NCBI GenBank assembly: GCA_013398295.1
Contig: VZSF01007679.1
Span: 425,123 to 489,122, forward strand
Source of the DNA: Chionis minor
Taxonomy: Eukaryota > Chordata > Aves > Charadriiformes > Chionididae
Length of the DNA: 64,000 nt
Reading direction: 5' to 3'
This document shows positions 39,101-51,200 of this stretch, one piece after another. Position 1 is the first letter of the stretch; every line of letters starts with the position of its first letter. The translations under genes and the position numbers were made by a program. Under the pieces are notes generated by a model. That model searched no databases. It was given only the letters and a program-made list of their open reading frames with translations, and was not told where the DNA came from.

Positions 39101-40732
39101 TTAAATATACATTAATAATGTATAGAATTTTTTGATGATGAAATAGGAGAATCCTCAGTTTATAGGCAGTATTACAAAACCCAGCATATTCTGACTCAGT
39201 CGGTCCATTACTGTTACTAGAGCAAATCCAGTTCGCAAACACAAGGGGCTGTGATGACAGAGTTATGTAAATATAAAGCTGATCGTATGCCACTTAACAC
39301 CTCCCATTACGTAAGTTTACAACACAGAAAAAAATCTTCTTTAAAAGTACTTTGGTTTGGAATAGATGTGCTAAATGTTATTCTTCACATTAGCCATGAG
39401 AAAGTTATGTGACTGTCTTTGCATTTAGTTTAAAATTTTTGCTTTCTGTTTACAGCTAGCAGTCTGCTTCAGTATAATCAGAGAGAAAGTGATAAACAGA
39501 AGCCTTCAGTAAGGAGAAGTTTAGTCCATAGTGGAAGCATTTGCTTTTAAGTGGAAACCAGAATTTATTAACCTTTTTTTCTTTTTTTCAGATGCAGATA
39601 CAAGCATCTGAAAAAAATTTTGGTTGCATGCAGACACTGGCAAGCAGAACATGTACCCCTCATTCAGTTTTCTCAGATCTTGGCTATAGTATTTTATAAT
39701 TTTAAGCCTTGCAAGCTGTAGTATTATGCTATTGCAGCATTGAATTAGTACTGAGCAAGTTGCACTGAAGTGTAAAGGTACGTTAAATGGTTAGCTTGGC
39801 TCCTGAAGTCTCTCACTGTAGGCAAAACTCACTGTGGGTCACTGCTATACTGCTGCTGCAACTTTTACTGCTCCTCTCTGAAATTTAGCTTAACTGTCCT
39901 TATGATACATACGCTGGCCTCTGCTGTCCAGATGCTCTCTAAGGCAGAGGAAGGCTTGCCACTTGCCACACATAGCACAGGAGCCAAGACAAAAAACACA
40001 CACTGCAAACTGGGAGAGCAGAGGTTCTCTCAGTCTATTGTTTTAGCTGTGAATCCCCTGCATACTCACTACACTCAATGACTTTGCACTGCTAGAAATG
40101 TTCTCATTATGATATGATCTCCAGCTCCTTATCTTAAGCAGGCCTTATAGTGTTTTGCTTTGCTGTGGCTGTTTTGCATGCTCTTATCCAGAAGATGTAT
40201 ATATTAGACCATTCTAGAGAGTGTAGTGCACCCATCACCACCACTATGACAATTATACTTGCACTTAGCCTTGTGTTTTTGTTTGGGTTTGTCATATATA
40301 TTTTAGATTGGAAAAAACTCTAAGCTATTATAGTTCATTATTATTTATCATAGAGTTATTACAAACTATGTAAGGCACTGTGTGGTCTCATAGGCCAATA
40401 TACTTTCTGCCACAGACAGTTTACTAACTAGAAATTGATGAGATGATAAAATTCATCACTCTGAAGGGATGATTTTTGTTGCTTAGATGATTCCAAATGG
40501 ATATTTATAGATTGTGTGTGTTTGGACTTTTAGGTTGTTTGCATCAAGACCCTCTGTAGGAAAGGCACAAGACATCTTTATTGGTGCACCTGCATGGTTG
40601 CAGTACATTAGTAGTGCCTTAATATACCCAGAAATGGTCATCACATAGATAGATACATAGACATTTTCCTGTAACTTCAGTTTCTATATCCCTTGTATAA
40701 ATATAGGGGAAAAAAAAGTATATTATTACTTA
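33136..40732. other. PIEZO2 intron 2, middle part, no gene seen
   Basis: This is non-coding AT-rich sequence with an unresolved base at 36339 and a GGTTT/GTTTT tract at 38326-38360. Open frames reach at most 106 codons and match nothing I know. No repeats of a recognisable family were supported here. Confidence 0.55.
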
Positions 40733-41500
40733 TCATAGAATCATAGAATGGTTTAGGTTGGAAGGGACCTTAAAGATCATCTAGTTCCAGCCCCCCTGCC
40801 ATGGGCAGGGAAACCTTCCACTAGACCAGGTTACTCAAAGCCTCATCCAACCTGGCCTTGAACACCTCCAGGGATGTGGCCTCCACACCTTCTCTGGGCA
40901 ACCTGTTCCAGTGCCTCACCACCCTCAGAGTGAAAAATTTCTTCCTTATGCCTAATCTAAACCTACCCTCTTTCAGTTTGAAGCCATTGCCCCTCGTCCT
41001 ATCACTACATGCCCTTGTAAAAAGTCCCTCTCCAGATTTCTTGTAGGCCCCTTTCAGATCCTGGAAGGCTGCTATAAGGTCTCCCTGGAGCCTTTTCTTC
41101 TCCAGGCTGAACAGCCCCAACTCTCTCAGCCTGTCCTCATAGGAGAGGTGCTCCAGCCCTCTGATCATCTTAGTGGCCCTCCTCTGGACCCGCTCCAACA
41201 GGTCCATGTCCTTTTTATGCTGGGGGCTGTAGAGCTGGACACAGTATTCCAGGTGGGGTCTCAGGAGAGTAGAGGGGCAGAATCTCCTCCCTTGACCTGC
41301 TGGCCCCACTTCTTTTGATGCAACCCAGGATATGGTCAGCCATCTGGGCTGTGAGCACACACTGCTGGTTCATGTTGAGCTTTTCATTTACCGACACCTT
41401 GAAGTCCCTCTCCTCAAAGCTGCTCTTGATCCATTCTCTGCCCAGCCTGTATTTGTGCATGGGATTGCCCCAACCCATGGGCCGGACCTTGCACTTCTGT
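40733..41500 (-). mobile_element. CR1 LINE, 5'-truncated, ORF2 C-terminus plus 3' tail
   Basis: On the minus strand the element encodes the end of ORF2 (endonuclease/reverse transcriptase protein), then an approximately 88-bp 3' tail. Positions 41478-41266 read [20 protein letters not shown] and GCIKRS.ASRSRE.ILPLYS. A shift of frame near 41262-41266 follows, and the protein continues [38 protein letters not shown] and [11 protein letters not shown] to a stop at 40821-40823. These are hallmark CR1 C-terminal blocks. The tail ends, read on the plus strand, with the duplicated TCATAGAATCATAGAA. The element starts abruptly near 41500, so the catalytic reverse-transcriptase core is missing and it cannot move by itself. 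Its GC content is higher than the surrounding intron. It is the youngest-looking CR1 in the window. Confidence 0.95.
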
Positions 41501-44500
41501 TACTTCAGAAAAACATGAACAGCTCCCCAACAGTTAAGATCCACGTGAGGAAGAACTTTGCTGTGTGCTTGGAGAATGCTGCTTGCTGTCTGACAAAGAT
41601 TTTGGTTGTCGTGACTGTGCAGCAGGACTGTAGATCAGTTAATTTAGCATGGGCGGGGAATCAAGGAGTCTGATTTCAGATAGTCTGTCTGAAGTGAAGC
41701 CACTAGGACAGTGTTTTGTTGTGTGCAGATGCTTTGCTGAATAAACTAAAAATCTTTGTCTCAAAGGAAGATTGCATAGGTTTGATCTTCTACTAGGAGA
41801 ACTTCACTTATCATTTGTTTGTGTGTTGTTTTTTTTTCTAATAAACTAATTCCTGAGAATAATCCCCATTCTTTTCCTTTCCAAATTCTTCAAGATACAT
41901 GGATTTTCCCTAAAGTCATCCCACTCTAAGAAGTTCTGCATAAAATCACAAATGTGCTGCCACATGTAAGAGAAGAGAATACAGAAAGCGTGTTGAATTT
42001 CTCTTGCAGGGGCTGTTTTTGTTCCTTGGGTTGTGTGGCTTTGCAATTTTTTACAGTGGATCTTCTAATTGGGAGGTTTGTGTTGGTCAGTTTTAGTCTC
42101 TTATAATAATATAAGTAATTTAGTCTCTTATATAAGTAAAAAATATAATAGAATCAAAGTGACATCCTGTGCAAACACTTTGAGACCAGTAGCAAAAGTT
42201 AGGGTTGCTTGCAATCCACTGATATTTAGAATATGTGTTTTTGCTGGTCACAAACCAAGCCTCACATGTTTGTCTTGGTTCACAAGATGCTCCTGTTAAA
42301 AAAAATAAAAATAATAAAAAAAAGTAGTCTCAGTAGGAGATGCAGATTTGTTTTTAATATTAACGGCTTCTCTACTTAGAAAAAAAAAGAAACAATTTGC
42401 CTCTGTTTGCAAGGTAAACTTAAAGGAAGTGCTGAATAAAACAACAAATTCCCTCAGAGCTTCCTTCACAGCAACATTCATTGCAAAAGTATTTCTTGTG
42501 ACGTGGGTCAGGCGAGTAACTTTGAGCAGTGTCCTTTGGGTTACGAGGCCTGGGTATTTTTTTGAAGCCCTGCTGTCCAGAAAGAGCAGCGCTTCTCAGC
42601 AGGGGAGAACGAGTCACGTCTTTTGCTTTGTGGTCCACTGTCCAGGCAGCACATGATCTGAGAAGATGTCTGTGCTGCAGCCTGGGGAGGGGGAAAGCCT
42701 GTAGGGCTGCGATGGAGAAAGGGTAGCAAGGTGGTAAGAAAGTGGTCGTAGGTCTTCTACTCCCCTGTAGCTCCTGCTAGAAACCACTTGCCTTTAGGTG
42801 GGCACAGCTGCTGCAATTTTGCCTTGGCCTTTGATGCCTCTGGTGCTGCAGTAATTATTGCTGCAGTAGTAATTGCAGAATCATTTCATGGTAATTCGTC
42901 TCACCCAGCTCCGCAGCCTTTTGTGTGCCGTGGGGCAGATCATCAGGTTACAGAGACCTTCTGTGGACACGTGGTGGTCTGTGGCAAGAGGCAGTTGGGG
43001 TCACAGAGCTTTCTTCCTTTTCTGGTTTACTAATTACCACAAGCAAAATACCTGGTTTGAAGAGATTTTTATGTGCAGACCTTGTTCTTTTTGTTTGTTT
43101 GTTTTTGATTGTACGAATTTCCTCAGGCTATAAAAGCACCGTTGAAAGTATTTGGTGTCTGTGTCTTCTGTGGTGTATAATTTGGGACTGAGTCTAGTTT
43201 CAGTAAATTATACTTATTTTGACATTCGGGTTGATACAAATAAAGTAATATAAACACCAGAGCTGGCCTCTATGAGTCAGATATTTGTTGTGGACTGCTC
43301 CTAACAAGCAAGTGCAGCCATGTTCTCAAAAACTGCAGCATACTAACAATTTCTCTCACAGATAAACATAGTAATACATACCTGCCAACATTCGCTAACG
43401 TAAACACCACCCTCGGAGTTTACCCAAACACTCTTATATTTGTAGGTAATTGGTCAGGAAGCATCAGAAATTTTCTTATTTATATGCATTCTTTACTATA
43501 TCCCTGCTAGTGGGGAGTCAATAAATAGTCTCCTCCATTATATATGTCAACATAATCTGTAATTTCATGTGCTCTTTCGTGATGATATGTTGTAACTTGG
43601 TGGAGATGAAGGTTAGCTTGTTGGTATCTCCTTGAATTTAATCACTCATACAGTCCTGAAGTATGAAAGTAGGGAAGACTGACTGCTTTAAAAGACTCAG
43701 GAGTTGATTTCCATAGAAGAAATAGTCCTGACATTTTAAAGCTCTCTTCTTAAACTTCAGGGATTTTTACATTATGTTTTTAAAATGATCTATAAGTCTA
43801 TTTTATTAGCTGTTTTTCCTGACCTCAAAGAACAATCAGAAAAAGGTTGAAAAGATTCCTAAGAAGTCTTCGGAGGCTCGCTGTTTTTTTTCAAGTTCAG
43901 TGAAAGCATTGCCATAGCCTTCAGTTGGTACAGAATCAGGCACATGATAAATACCAAGTTGAAATAGAAACACCCGAAAAAAATGCACTTTATGATAACA
44001 GAACGGGGAAATTTTTGGTAAGGCATTATGGTCCAAGCAGTTTTGTTGATTTATACTTGTAGAGGCTCTGACCCTGTATCATGTAGTACCATCTCCTAGG
44101 TTCTTCGCTTTGTTTGTCTGTGGAACAGTTCAACGCTGGTGATACTTCTTTGTCGTTACATTTCATATGAAATTCTGCGTACTCTGGCTTGGGTGTAGAT
44201 CAAAAAAGCACAGAGGCTGTTACAATTTCTCTCCAGACTCATAGAAAAGGACAGAAACTTGCCGTTCCTGGAGAAAGGAGTAGGCTTTGCCAGTCTGCTG
44301 CTAACTTTAATGCCACATATTTTTTTTCTGGGAGTCTGTAGCAGGCGACGTGGTAGCGCCTTTCTAAAATAAGCAGCAAGGACCTCACAGTTGTGCTTAG
44401 TACTGAATAAAGTCCCTGTTATGTGTATCTTCTTTAATGGCGTAGCCCCCAGTTCAGTGAAGCAGGTGATTTTTTAAAAGCCACCTATGGCTTGGAAAGC

Positions 44501-47500
44501 ATGGAATTTGGGTGCCAAGTCATGATTGTATGTATTTCTTTAATACTTCATAATTAGATGTCATGGTTAGAGTTGTTTCATGTGCACATATTAGCATAGA
44601 GCTATGTGCAGGAAGTTTGGTGTTTGGAGCAATTCTGCTTTCTCCTTTATTCTCCGTAATCCCCTTATTTTTTTACCTTGTCAGATAATGCAGAGGCAAG
44701 GATAGGCTCTTAGCTCTGTTCATACACCAGAAGTTCACCTTTCCTTGTGCATTTAGACATGCTGGTAACAGCAGTGTGAAAGGGAATGTTGTTGACTTAT
44801 CGCAGGAGGAACTTTGAGAGACTCCCTAATGCAACGTTCAGGCTCTGTCTCTGCTTCTGTCTTCATTGTTTCTGTTGTTTGAAGCACAGTGGTTTTCAGT
44901 CAGGATATTAAAAACTGGTTTGCCAGATAATCTTTTGCTCAGTGGCTCGTTTGCATCCTCATTCAGCTTCTTCACTTGAATATTCTGGGCCCTAGTTATC
45001 GTCATTTCTTAAATAAAACCTTTAGGGGTAATTTACCTATGCCATTAAGAATCTAATAACCTTCAAACTGAGTAGATTTTTATACCAAAACCCCCTGAGA
45101 AATGGTATTAGCTGTTAAATTAATTCTTGAAGAGAGAAAGGATGCTGCACAACTTTATAAGATACTACTGGATCCATTTCCTCCTCCTGAGTAATTGTGT
45201 TTTTGAGCAGTTTGAATTCTGCCACTAATTATCTCATTTTAGTATCCATTTGTTTTGTGTATTGATCAACAGTGACTCTCTTTTGTCTGTTACATTGAGA
45301 TAACTTATTTTTCAAGTGAGTTCTTCTCTCACTGCTGACCTGAGTTTTTTTCCTGAAATTATTTCAGTGATGAATTTCTTTATAGTGAAATCAAATAAAA
45401 AATATTTAAGTGGAAGTTAGCATTTTTTAGTGAAATTCTTAGTACATATTTTACAGCTGGTTGGCACTTGCTTGACTGTTTGACGTGAGCCGAATTTATC
45501 CTCGTTAACCAAAATGTGTTCTGCTACCCTAAGTAACCTGGAGCCATGATCATTTTGTTTCTGGTGTGTTGATGGTGAGTAAGGGATTAATTTTGCATAC
45601 GGGCCTAGAAGTTTCCCTTAATCTTGGCCTATACTATGTTCAAGGGAAAGACATTTGCGCTGTGCATACAGCTTCTTCACCTGTGAGCCTGAGATTCTTA
45701 TCTAATCGATTGAATGGTATAGGGAAATTGCATTTCATACAGCCACATTCAGACCTGCTAATTTAGGTACCTAAGTTTAGAGACTGCCTCACACCACTTC
45801 CCACAGTCTGGGTTTCATCTGTGTGTGGACGTGGTCCTGACGTCAGGGAGCCAAAGAAGGATGAGAGCAGGAGAGCGTAAAGTCAACTGGGTGTAAACAG
45901 GTGGTGTCTCTAAAATTATTTGGTTATTTCCTCTGGTTCTCCTCATAAAAAATAACAAACAAGGAGGAAAAAAAAGTACCATTTCACGGGAGAGCTTGGA
46001 GCTTGGAGACTCAGGCACTATGGGAGAGTGATTTTTTTTTGTTTTTCTTCCATTGGCTGAGGCTGCTTGTGCTTGGAGTCTAAGCCACAAGAAAAGATAA
46101 TTACGGTTTTGCAAATCTGGATGTGAAAAATGATGTTTTTTGTCAAGGGCTGTTAATTAGCATGGATCTCTCTCATACAGGTCTAGATTGTTTTTACATA
46201 TTGTCTCTGTGGAAAAATCTGTCTGTTAAATGGGGCAGTTTGATGTTCCGGTCTTTTATTCCGTGATATATGTTTTTTCTCAGACAATGTGCCAGGTGGT
46301 GCAGCTCAGGAAAGTGCTTTGGGATTAGGGACTATGTAGTAAAAACAAGGGCCTGGTGTGCAAACACTACCCTTTGCTCTACAGTGGTGGATTATCCTTG
46401 ACAAAACAAGTGGAGTGGAGCATCTAGATGATTCTCTAGTTGCTTATTTAAAAAGTTGTTAGACCTGATGTCCATCAACTGCTTCCACATCTGTTGAATG
46501 TGGCATATAAAATTCTGCTCTTAGGAGACCATTTACAGGGCACAACAGATTTAACTGAACTGACAAAACTGGTGAACACATCTATTGATTGCTTCAATGT
46601 CTGCTACATAATTATTTATGTGCATGCAGACATCTCTTTTATGGAGTGTTCCTAATAGTACCCTGATCAGAATAGTCTTTGTAGGAAATGTGTTATTTTG
46701 TGATAAAAAGCAATGCATTGAAAACTTGTCAGGTTTCTATTACCAAAATTTTTAGTAAGGCTTTAATGTTTTTGGCCAAAAAGTGAGGATTTGACTTTCA
46801 GGGTAAAACCAGTGGGATTTGGCTTTCCAATCAAATATATTCTGAAGAAAGCAGACACTTTCCATGAAAAGTTTTCATCTCTGTATGAAAGATTTATTAA
46901 AGAACAAGCACAGGCAGAAATATTTTAGGCAGCACTACTACTCTAGCAGAGCTATGCATAGATGGATCAATGTTCACCTTATATTACGTGTAGACTGTGG
47001 TGTACATTTCTTCTATATATTTTTAGTTCCTGTCTGTGCGCTTGATGGAAGAAAGCTTACTTTGTCTCTCACAGGTGAAATGAAAGCTGATGTAATTTGT
47101 GAGAAAAGCAGTGTAAGCATGTGTGCTTAATGAGGATCAATATCTAGAAGAGCTGAAGTCTGTCCTGCATCAAGCTGGACGCTGGTTGCTTCTGCACTGT
47201 GGGAAAATGAGTTTCACAATGTAGCCCTCCAGCCTCAACACCAGCCATCCAGCCTGGGAAATCTATTAGAGCCCATTACAGCTCCTGCCTCCCCTCCCAT
47301 CCTCACATGCTGTGGGTTTTTCTCCAAAGGAAATCCATGAAGAGCAAGAAGGATGGCACCTGCCTCACTCCGTAGACGCAGCTGCTGGAGTGTAAGAGGG
47401 TGAAGGGCTGTTCGGAGGCTTAATCTGTCTCTAAAGACATGGACATGGACAAAATTGTGGAAATGGAGAATTAATAGAAGGGAATTCACTCTGCCCTCCC

Positions 47501-48118
47501 AGGATCGTGGAGGGATTCTGTGCCTAATGTGGGAATGGAGTTGAAAATGTGACCCTTGCATAGATGTCTGTAGCTGGTGTCCTGCAGCTTGAGTCTGGCC
47601 CCTTTGGGCCAGCCGGTTAGTGGTAGGTTAAGGCTATCGAGCTTGTACAGCAGAAATATACCTCCAGGGAATGCTCAGTCTCATGAGTGAAATGACCGTA
47701 ATCCAATAATTCAGGTTAATTTACCTTCCATTGCTAAGCGTGTGTGTGTTAGCACTACAAAGTGCTATTTATAAACCTTAAATTGAGTTGTCTTTATTAT
47801 TCTTCTGTGTAATTAATCCCATGAGCCTTGTTTGGAGAAAAGAGATGATACTTAAAATGATTACTGGGACTATGGTGCCCAGTGCTTTTGGTGGACAGCT
47901 CTCCACCCTGGTATTTGGACCATGTCTACATCTACTTGGCAGTCATTGATGAGCCGGGGGCAGAGGGTGATCCCTGTTTTTTTAAAACTCTTCCCAATAC
48001 TATTTATCTGTTCCTTTTTTCACCATGATACTCTGAGAGGATGAACTTTCAGAAATACACAAAAGGGTCTCATTTGTCTCCTTTTTTCAGCATTTGAATA
48101 TTGGCAGAGGTGATGTAT
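41501..48118. other. PIEZO2 intron 2, no gene seen
   Basis: Local duplications include an approximately 27-bp tandem unit at 42092-42140 built on TTTAGTCTCTTATA. The 42480-43000 stretch is somewhat GC-richer and has overlapping open frames on both strands, which is typical of composition rather than coding. A short LINE-like trace at about 46700-46775 is treated as a finding only. No gene, RNA or intact transposon is supported. Confidence 0.55.
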
Positions 48119-48209
48119 GAAAGATGTCCCTGCCCATGGCAGGAAGGTTGGAGCTGGATGTTCTTTAAGGTCCCTTCCAACACACACCATTCTATGAGTC
48201 TATGATTCT
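48119..48209 (+). mobile_element. CR1 LINE 3'-end fragment, sense
   Basis: The segment contains GATGTCCCTGCCCATGGCAG, GGTTGGAGCTGGATG and TTAAGGTCCCTTCCAAC, and ends ATTCTATGAGTCTATGATTC. This is a CR1 tail truncated to about 90 bp. One tail repeat carries a GAGTC variant. It belongs to the same general subfamily type as the copy at 1171. Confidence 0.92.
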
Positions 48210-51200
48210 TGGTAGAAAATGCAGTTAACCTCACTGTTTATTCCCTTAGTCAAGTGTTTTAATAGACTACGCTGCTTGCATGCATCTGCATGTATCACTT
48301 GTGAACATTGGCATGGAGAGAGATCCTAATGAATCAATACATTTCCTTTAATTTTTTTTTTTTTTTTAAGTGATAGCCTGGCTCTTTAGAAGCAGGGTTA
48401 CTACAGCCATGATTCCTTTCTATTTCTCCGTGACAGCCAGTTTGAAAACTCTGAAGTGCATGGTGCAGTCTAGCATGAACAGCAGAGTGATGAAATGTGT
48501 CTGATTTAACCGTGTGTGGGGACTGGTTAAAAATGAGCACTTATTTACATGCGTACAAACAGGCATCGACCTTCATTGCGATTGTGGGAATGCTCGGTGC
48601 ACCCTAATGTTGCTAGGACAGAAACAGATACAGTAACCACAACAGAAAGGAAACGCTTTCTGCCTTAATTGTGGGGAGTTTACTCCAAGTCTTGACCTGG
48701 TGATTTGAACATATGCATTTTGTGAAGTCAAGCTGTGTGCAGTACATATTGCTGGCACCTTCAGGGATTTCATATGCATGTGGTGCAGTGTTACGGGTCC
48801 TGGCCTGTTTTTCAGAGCCAAATTCTATATACTCAGCTGGCAATGAACAAAAAAATGTGCTTTGGCTGAATGGATTTTGGCATAGGCATTCTGGAGCCCC
48901 AGAATTTCAACTCTTGGAGTTGTAACAAAAAATGTATAATTAAACTGGCAGTTTAGCCCAATGCTTGTTTAAATTCGTTTTAAAAGGAAAATTTAGTTGC
49001 CATATAGAAGAGATACAAATCTTACATGTCTGTTGCTTTCTGAAGGAGAGCAGGTTTTTTCACAGCCGTCTTTGCTTGGAAGCAGTCATCTGGACCTGGA
49101 GATCAAAGAGGCAGAAAAGCTGAGTGGTGGATAGGTCAGAGATACTGTGCTTCAGCTACTGCATATCTTACAGTGTTACCTCAGAATCATTTTGAAATAT
49201 GATTTTTTTTTGTGTGTGTGGGCTAGAAATAGAAGAATGAAGAGAAAGTAAGAGGCCAGTTAATTTTAAAGGCAAAATTTGTGTCTGTCAGCTGTCTTCC
49301 ATGGTACTCAGATAGTACCTTAGTAAGGAGGCTAATTTAGAATAAAAAAGTTACACCATGTTCCTGAACATTATTAAAAATCTGTGGGCCGTTCTCTTGT
49401 AAGTATGGCCATTAGCCTTTTTTCCCCTAATTTAATCTAATGGCCAGATTTCAAGTTTGATAATTACAGCTGAGATCTTGTGAAGAACTACAAAGAGGAA
49501 AACACGAGGACTCAAGAACAAGAGTTCTGAGCAATCTGTTGATACATAGCGTTTGTTTTTAAATGTTACCTACTGGCAACTTATCAGTTAGTGGAATATT
49601 TACATGTTCTTAAACTTATCATTTATAGCGCACTTTAGATATGTTTATATTTACTTTATTGGCTGTGGAGTTTCCTCAGTGAGGTTCAGTTGATCTGGCA
49701 TTCTCTAACTCTGACATAAACCACTGCGTAGTGTTGCTTTGATTTGCAAGATAACTGTTGTATTCTGGCCTGGAGGCAATTGCATTCCAGCTTGGGGAAA
49801 CTCAGCTCGGCATCAGGAGGCTTTGTAAGATCTTCAGAAAAGTGAGATACTCAGCAAGCTAGCATGCACAGCACTGGAGTTTGTATTAATAAGATGGTTT
49901 CACTTACATTAAGAAGACCTTTCTCCTGATTGCCTTTAATAATACATTAGTTTAGTTTATGATATTTAGTTTTACAAAAAACTCACCAGAGATGAGTCCA
50001 ACCCCTTAGACTCTCAACTATGAAGTCACTGACTCGAATCCCTACTTCAGCCCCCAAACTATAGCTGGGTTCCAAAGCAACTCCAAAACAAAGTTCTTGT
50101 TTTGTGATTTAAAGCTGTAAATCCCCATGTGAACACTCTGATTTCATATCTGAGAGGTTTATTTTGGATTGCTGTGAACAAATTGGGAACTGTTTTCTGC
50201 TAAGCTGCAACAAGACATTTTCAAATTAGTTAATCATGCCCATACAGAAGTTTTAGGTGCTATAACTGTTTTGATTGTAGGGGCTTTTTTTTCTCCAGCT
50301 TTTCTGGGTAGATAGAGCTCTGATGAGTATTTGAGGAAGACAGTTAACCCTTTGTGGAGCAAGTAAAGTATTTGGAGTGACAGAATATTCACTTGCTATT
50401 CAAATGGACAGGCACTGAAAACATACCTAGGAATCTGTTAAAGGGTTAGAGGAGACTGTTTAAAATGTAAAAATGTGTGATTTTTGTGCACAGTCTTTAC
50501 ACCTTTAACCTGTGTTTAGAGGTGGATGAAAACAATGAAAGCTTGTAGTTTTGGCAGTTTCAAGAGTTTTTTGTAAAAATTATTGGCCAACATGGACAGC
50601 TTTGCATTCCTTTGTGCTATCCCCTGGCCACCCCCTGCCTCCACCTCTGCAGTGGGAAGGATGTACTCTACCTAAGTCAGGATTTCGGTTCATCTGATTT
50701 GTCTGTAAAATGTGCAAATCAGCTGCTAATTTTGAGTGTTAGATTGACTCAACGATAAGAAGTAATTATGCTAAAGGGCTAGATCAGGGTAAGCCAAATA
50801 GAAATGTTATTACTGGAAGTAGTTTTGGGAAGACTGTTGCATCAGCAAAGGAACTGTAACCTGATAATGGCAGTCAATGTTTTAAACCATTAGCTGTAGA
50901 ACAGTTACAAGGTTGAGGCAAAGTATTGAAATCCACATTTAAAATATATTTAATATCATAAAAGACTGATTGGGATATAGGACAAGCCAAAGACTGATTT
51001 ATTACTGTCTTTGGCTTTTGTGTTTTTTTTTTTTAACTTGGCAGATCCTGACATTAATGCAATAATAATCTTCTGAAAACAAGTAAATCCTGGTGAAAAC
51101 CTCACATTAATAAAATGAGCCAGACAGTAAATAGCTGGAAGCATCAGTGAGACTTTAAAATGATGTTTTATCATTCTTAAAACTGTATTCCTTTCACTTT

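Noticed and set aside
42420..43191. Cluster of overlapping open frames on both strands
   Set aside because: Frames overlap in all registers, the pattern of GC-richer non-coding DNA, and no motif was recognised.
47235..47561. 108-codon minus-strand frame in a locally GC-richer stretch
   Set aside because: It has no domain, and the composition alone lengthens open frames. No sign of a processed gene such as a poly-A tail or target-site duplication was seen.
49980..50060. tRNA-like string ACTCGAATCCC resembling a T-loop
   Set aside because: No matching acceptor stem, anticodon arm or A/B box pair is present at the needed spacing on either strand, and MIR similarity did not extend.
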